NCBI GenBank assembly: GCA_018699075.1
Contig: JABIPV010000024.1
Location: 1-7,483 of the forward strand
Direction of reading: 5' to 3'
Source: Kordiimonadaceae bacterium
GTDB lineage: Bacteria; Pseudomonadota; Alphaproteobacteria; Sphingomonadales; Emcibacteraceae
DNA length: 7,483 nt
Shown in pieces: positions 6,085 through 7,483 of the stretch; position 1 is the first letter of the stretch; every line of letters begins with the position of its first letter. Under the pieces are notes generated by a model. The model was not told where the DNA came from. It made no database searches and saw only the letters and a list, made by a program, of their open reading frames with translations. Position numbers and translations under genes: made by a program.

Positions 6085-6411
6085 ATGAATATGCTATATA
6101 AAACTAACAAAAGTTATGATGAAAGACGCAAAATCTTAAGACAAACGGTACTTTTAAAAGGCTGCATTTCTGTCTCGAACTTTAACTTCGACGCCGTTGT
6201 CTATGGTCTCTCTCTCTATGGGGCGAAGATAAAACTAGAATTGCCGATTAACGTGGGCACTTTATTAAAGATAAGAATAAAGGATAAACCATATATCCCG
6301 GCACGCATTGCATGGACCAAAGATGGTTTCTTGGGACTTGAATTTAGGCGCTCTCCTGAACATATAAAATCAATTCTTGGCAATCTTGGGGAGAAGCTAG
6401 ATTTGGCTTAA
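6085..6411 (+). CDS. small PilZ-domain protein with a degenerate c-di-GMP motif
   Basis: This 108-residue protein is a single PilZ domain without signal or membrane segments. The family layout is visible: ERRKILR (13-19) as the RxxxR switch (Arg15, Arg19), a beta strand, YGLSLYGAKI (40-49) in place of the D/NxSxxG motif, ARIAWTKDGFLGLEF (73-87) as the closing strands, and a C-terminal helix. PilZ domains bind c-di-GMP and change partner behaviour in motility, polysaccharide or virulence pathways. Here the first motif position is Gly41 rather than Asp/Asn, so binding may be weak or lost (inference). AAGGG (6067-6071) lies 13 bases before the ATG, longer than ideal; the next ATG, at codon 3, is further away still. 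It is transcribed divergently from the sensor kinase. No partner gene is adjacent. Confidence 0.75.
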   Translation: MNMLYKTNKSYDERRKILRQTVLLKGCISVSNFNFDAVVYGLSLYGAKIKLELPINVGTLLKIRIKDKPYIPARIAWTKDGFLGLEFRRSPEHIKSILGNLGEKLDLA

Positions 6412-6527
6412 TTTATACCTAATAGGGAAGACTTTCATGTTCAATTAAATTACCTTCCGTATAATATAAAGCAGCTAAAATGGTATTTGAACTACCCTCT
6501 ACTTAAACTAAAGTTGTATAAATTTAC

Positions 6528-6560
6528 GAATGCCTGCATTGGGTCGAAAGCAGACACTCA
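6528..6560. repeat. palindromic intergenic repeat, copy B
   Basis: This is the second 33-base unit, with left arm GAATGCCTGCAT, central GGGTCGA (6541-6547) and right arm AAGCAGACACTCA (6548-6560). The right arm is identical to copy A, but the central heptamer is its exact reverse complement. It lies between the PilZ gene and the ilvC terminator. The stretch 6412-6527 before it is AT-rich with no gene or structure I can support. Confidence 0.6.
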
Positions 6561-6567
6561 TTTTCAT

Positions 6568-6601
6568 AAAAAAAGCCCCCGATGTTTCCACTGGGGGCTT
6601 T
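6568..6601 (-). terminator. rho-independent terminator of ilvC
   Basis: A perfect 9-base stem joins AAAGCCCCC (6572-6580) and GGGGGCTTT (6593-6601) around a 12-base loop. On the - strand the stem is followed by a run of seven T (complement of 6568-6574), the classic intrinsic terminator. It lies about 30 bases beyond the ilvC stop. The + strand has only three T after the stem, so it would be a weak terminator for the PilZ side. Confidence 0.9.
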
Positions 6602-6618
6602 CATAATCCTTTTAGAAA

Positions 6619-6633
6619 AGAGCCTTAGGCTCT
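6619..6633. repeat. short hairpin overlapping the ilvC stop codon
   Basis: AGAGCC-TTA-GGCTCT is a perfect 6-base stem with a 3-base loop. It overlaps the TAG stop of ilvC (complement of 6632-6634). No T run follows on the - strand. It could be a pause or RNA-stability stem ahead of the terminator. Confidence 0.4.
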
Positions 6634-7483
6634 AGTTCTTAGACTTATCAACTTTTTGGTTTTCTTTAAGCCATGGCATCATCGCACGTAGGTTTGCGCC
6701 TACTTCTTCGATTTGATGCGCTTCGCCTTTGGCGCGGGCGGCTTTAAGTTTAATTTGGCCTACTTTGTTATCAAGCATGAAATCATTTACGAAACGACCT
6801 TCTTGTATGTCAGCTAAGATGCGTTTCATTTCAAGCTTCGTTTCTGCATTAATCACCCGTGAACCAGACATATAGTCGCCGTATTCGGCTGTATTGGAAA
6901 TTGAGTAACGCATGTTGGCGATACCGCCTTCATACATAAGGTCAACAATAAGCTTAAGTTCATGTAAACATTCGAAATATGCCATTTCAGGCGCGTAACC
7001 GGCTTCAACAAGAACTTCAAAACCACATTGAACAAGTGCAGAAGCACCGCCACAAAGAACGGCTTGCTCACCAAATAAGTCAGTTTCGCACTCTTCTTTA
7101 AAGGTTGTTTCGATAATACCTGCGCGGCCACCACCATTTGCAGAACCATATGAAAGGCCGATGTCTGTTGCGTTGCCTGTTGCGTCTTGGTGTACGGCAA
7201 TCAGTGTCGGTACGCCTGCGCCTTTAACATATTCTGAACGCACTGTATGACCAGGGCCTTTTGGCGCAATCATAAGAACGTCTAAATCTTTGCGTGGTTC
7301 AATCAGTTTAAAATGAACGTTAAGACCGTGAGCAAACATAAGCGCTGCGCCCTTTTGCATGTTTGGTGCAAGATCATCCGCATATAGGTCAGCTTGAAGC
7401 TCATCCGGGACAAGAACCATTACAACGTCGGCCCATTTCGCGCCTTCAGCAGCCGTCATACATTTGAAATCCGCGCCTTCAGC
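6632..7483 (-). CDS. ilvC: ketol-acid reductoisomerase (NADP+), N-terminus outside the window
   Basis: The frame is open to the window edge and covers about 283 C-terminal residues of a protein usually about 330-340 long (class I, short form). IlvC reduces and rearranges 2-acetolactate or 2-aceto-2-hydroxybutyrate in valine, leucine and isoleucine synthesis, using NADPH and Mg in the cytoplasm. Seen: the end of the Rossmann domain (WADVVMVLVPDE), the active-site FAHG, APKGPGHTVR, then the knotted C-terminal domain with the metal ligands in DLFGEQ and FECLHELKLIVD, and MRYSISNTAEYG for substrate binding. The tail ends MMPWLKENQKVDKSKN, typical of alphaproteobacteria. The ATG at 7457-7459 is an internal Met, since codons for family residues continue upstream (AEGADFKC). 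The gene ends at TAG followed by a strong terminator. Confidence 0.96.
   Translation of the reverse strand, partial: AEGADFKCMTAAEGAKWADVVMVLVPDELQADLYADDLAPNMQKGAALMFAHGLNVHFKLIEPRKDLDVLMIAPKGPGHTVRSEYVKGAGVPTLIAVHQDATGNATDIGLSYGSANGGGRAGIIETTFKEECETDLFGEQAVLCGGASALVQCGFEVLVEAGYAPEMAYFECLHELKLIVDLMYEGGIANMRYSISNTAEYGDYMSGSRVINAETKLEMKRILADIQEGRFVNDFMLDNKVGQIKLKAARAKGEAHQIEEVGANLRAMMPWLKENQKVDKSKN

Noticed and set aside
6853..7200. Second - strand frame inside ilvC
   Set aside because: Out-of-frame shadow of a strongly conserved enzyme; low-complexity translation.

Overview
The window looks like a chromosomal segment of an AT-leaning alphaproteobacterium. The C-terminal part of ketol-acid reductoisomerase (IlvC), including its VDKSKN end, is of the type I know from that class. 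A divergent PilZ protein, a reaction-centre-cytochrome-like diheme protein and a BaeSR-like two-component pair fit an environmental, probably aquatic, member. The order is not certain. No tRNA, rRNA, CRISPR array or transposase gene is visible.

Left part (1-1048, + strand): the C-terminal tail of a thiamine-diphosphate 2-keto acid decarboxylase; then a 107-base gap dominated by a nested inverted repeat whose right arm contains the Shine-Dalgarno sequence of the next gene; then an exported diheme c-type cytochrome with a TPR-like tail. The cytochrome is split by a -1 frameshift at a run of seven A.

Middle (1064-3391, - strand): a two-gene operon of an APH/hydroxylysine-kinase-like phosphotransferase followed by a class III PLP enzyme of the AGXT2L/PHYKPL phospho-lyase type. 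Together they suggest phosphorylation of an amino alcohol (hydroxylysine, ethanolamine or similar) followed by PLP-dependent removal of phosphate and ammonia. A gap of about 400 bases upstream holds repeat-like hairpins and no convincing gene.

Right-middle (3789-5862, - strand): a BaeS-like sensor kinase overlapping by four bases a BaeR-like OmpR-family response regulator. The regulator is also interrupted by a -1 frameshift, at G GGT TTG in codons 24-26. A divergently transcribed small PilZ-domain gene (6085-6411, + strand) follows across a 222-base intergenic region.

Right end (6528-7483): a second copy of a palindromic intergenic repeat, a clear rho-independent terminator for the - strand, and ilvC running off the window end.

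The most notable points are the hairpin that buries a ribosome binding site, the two -1 frameshifts that both lie on in-phase slippery heptamers (recoding, real mutation or sequencing error), the kinase/phospho-lyase pair, and two repeat copies whose central loops are reverse complements of each other.
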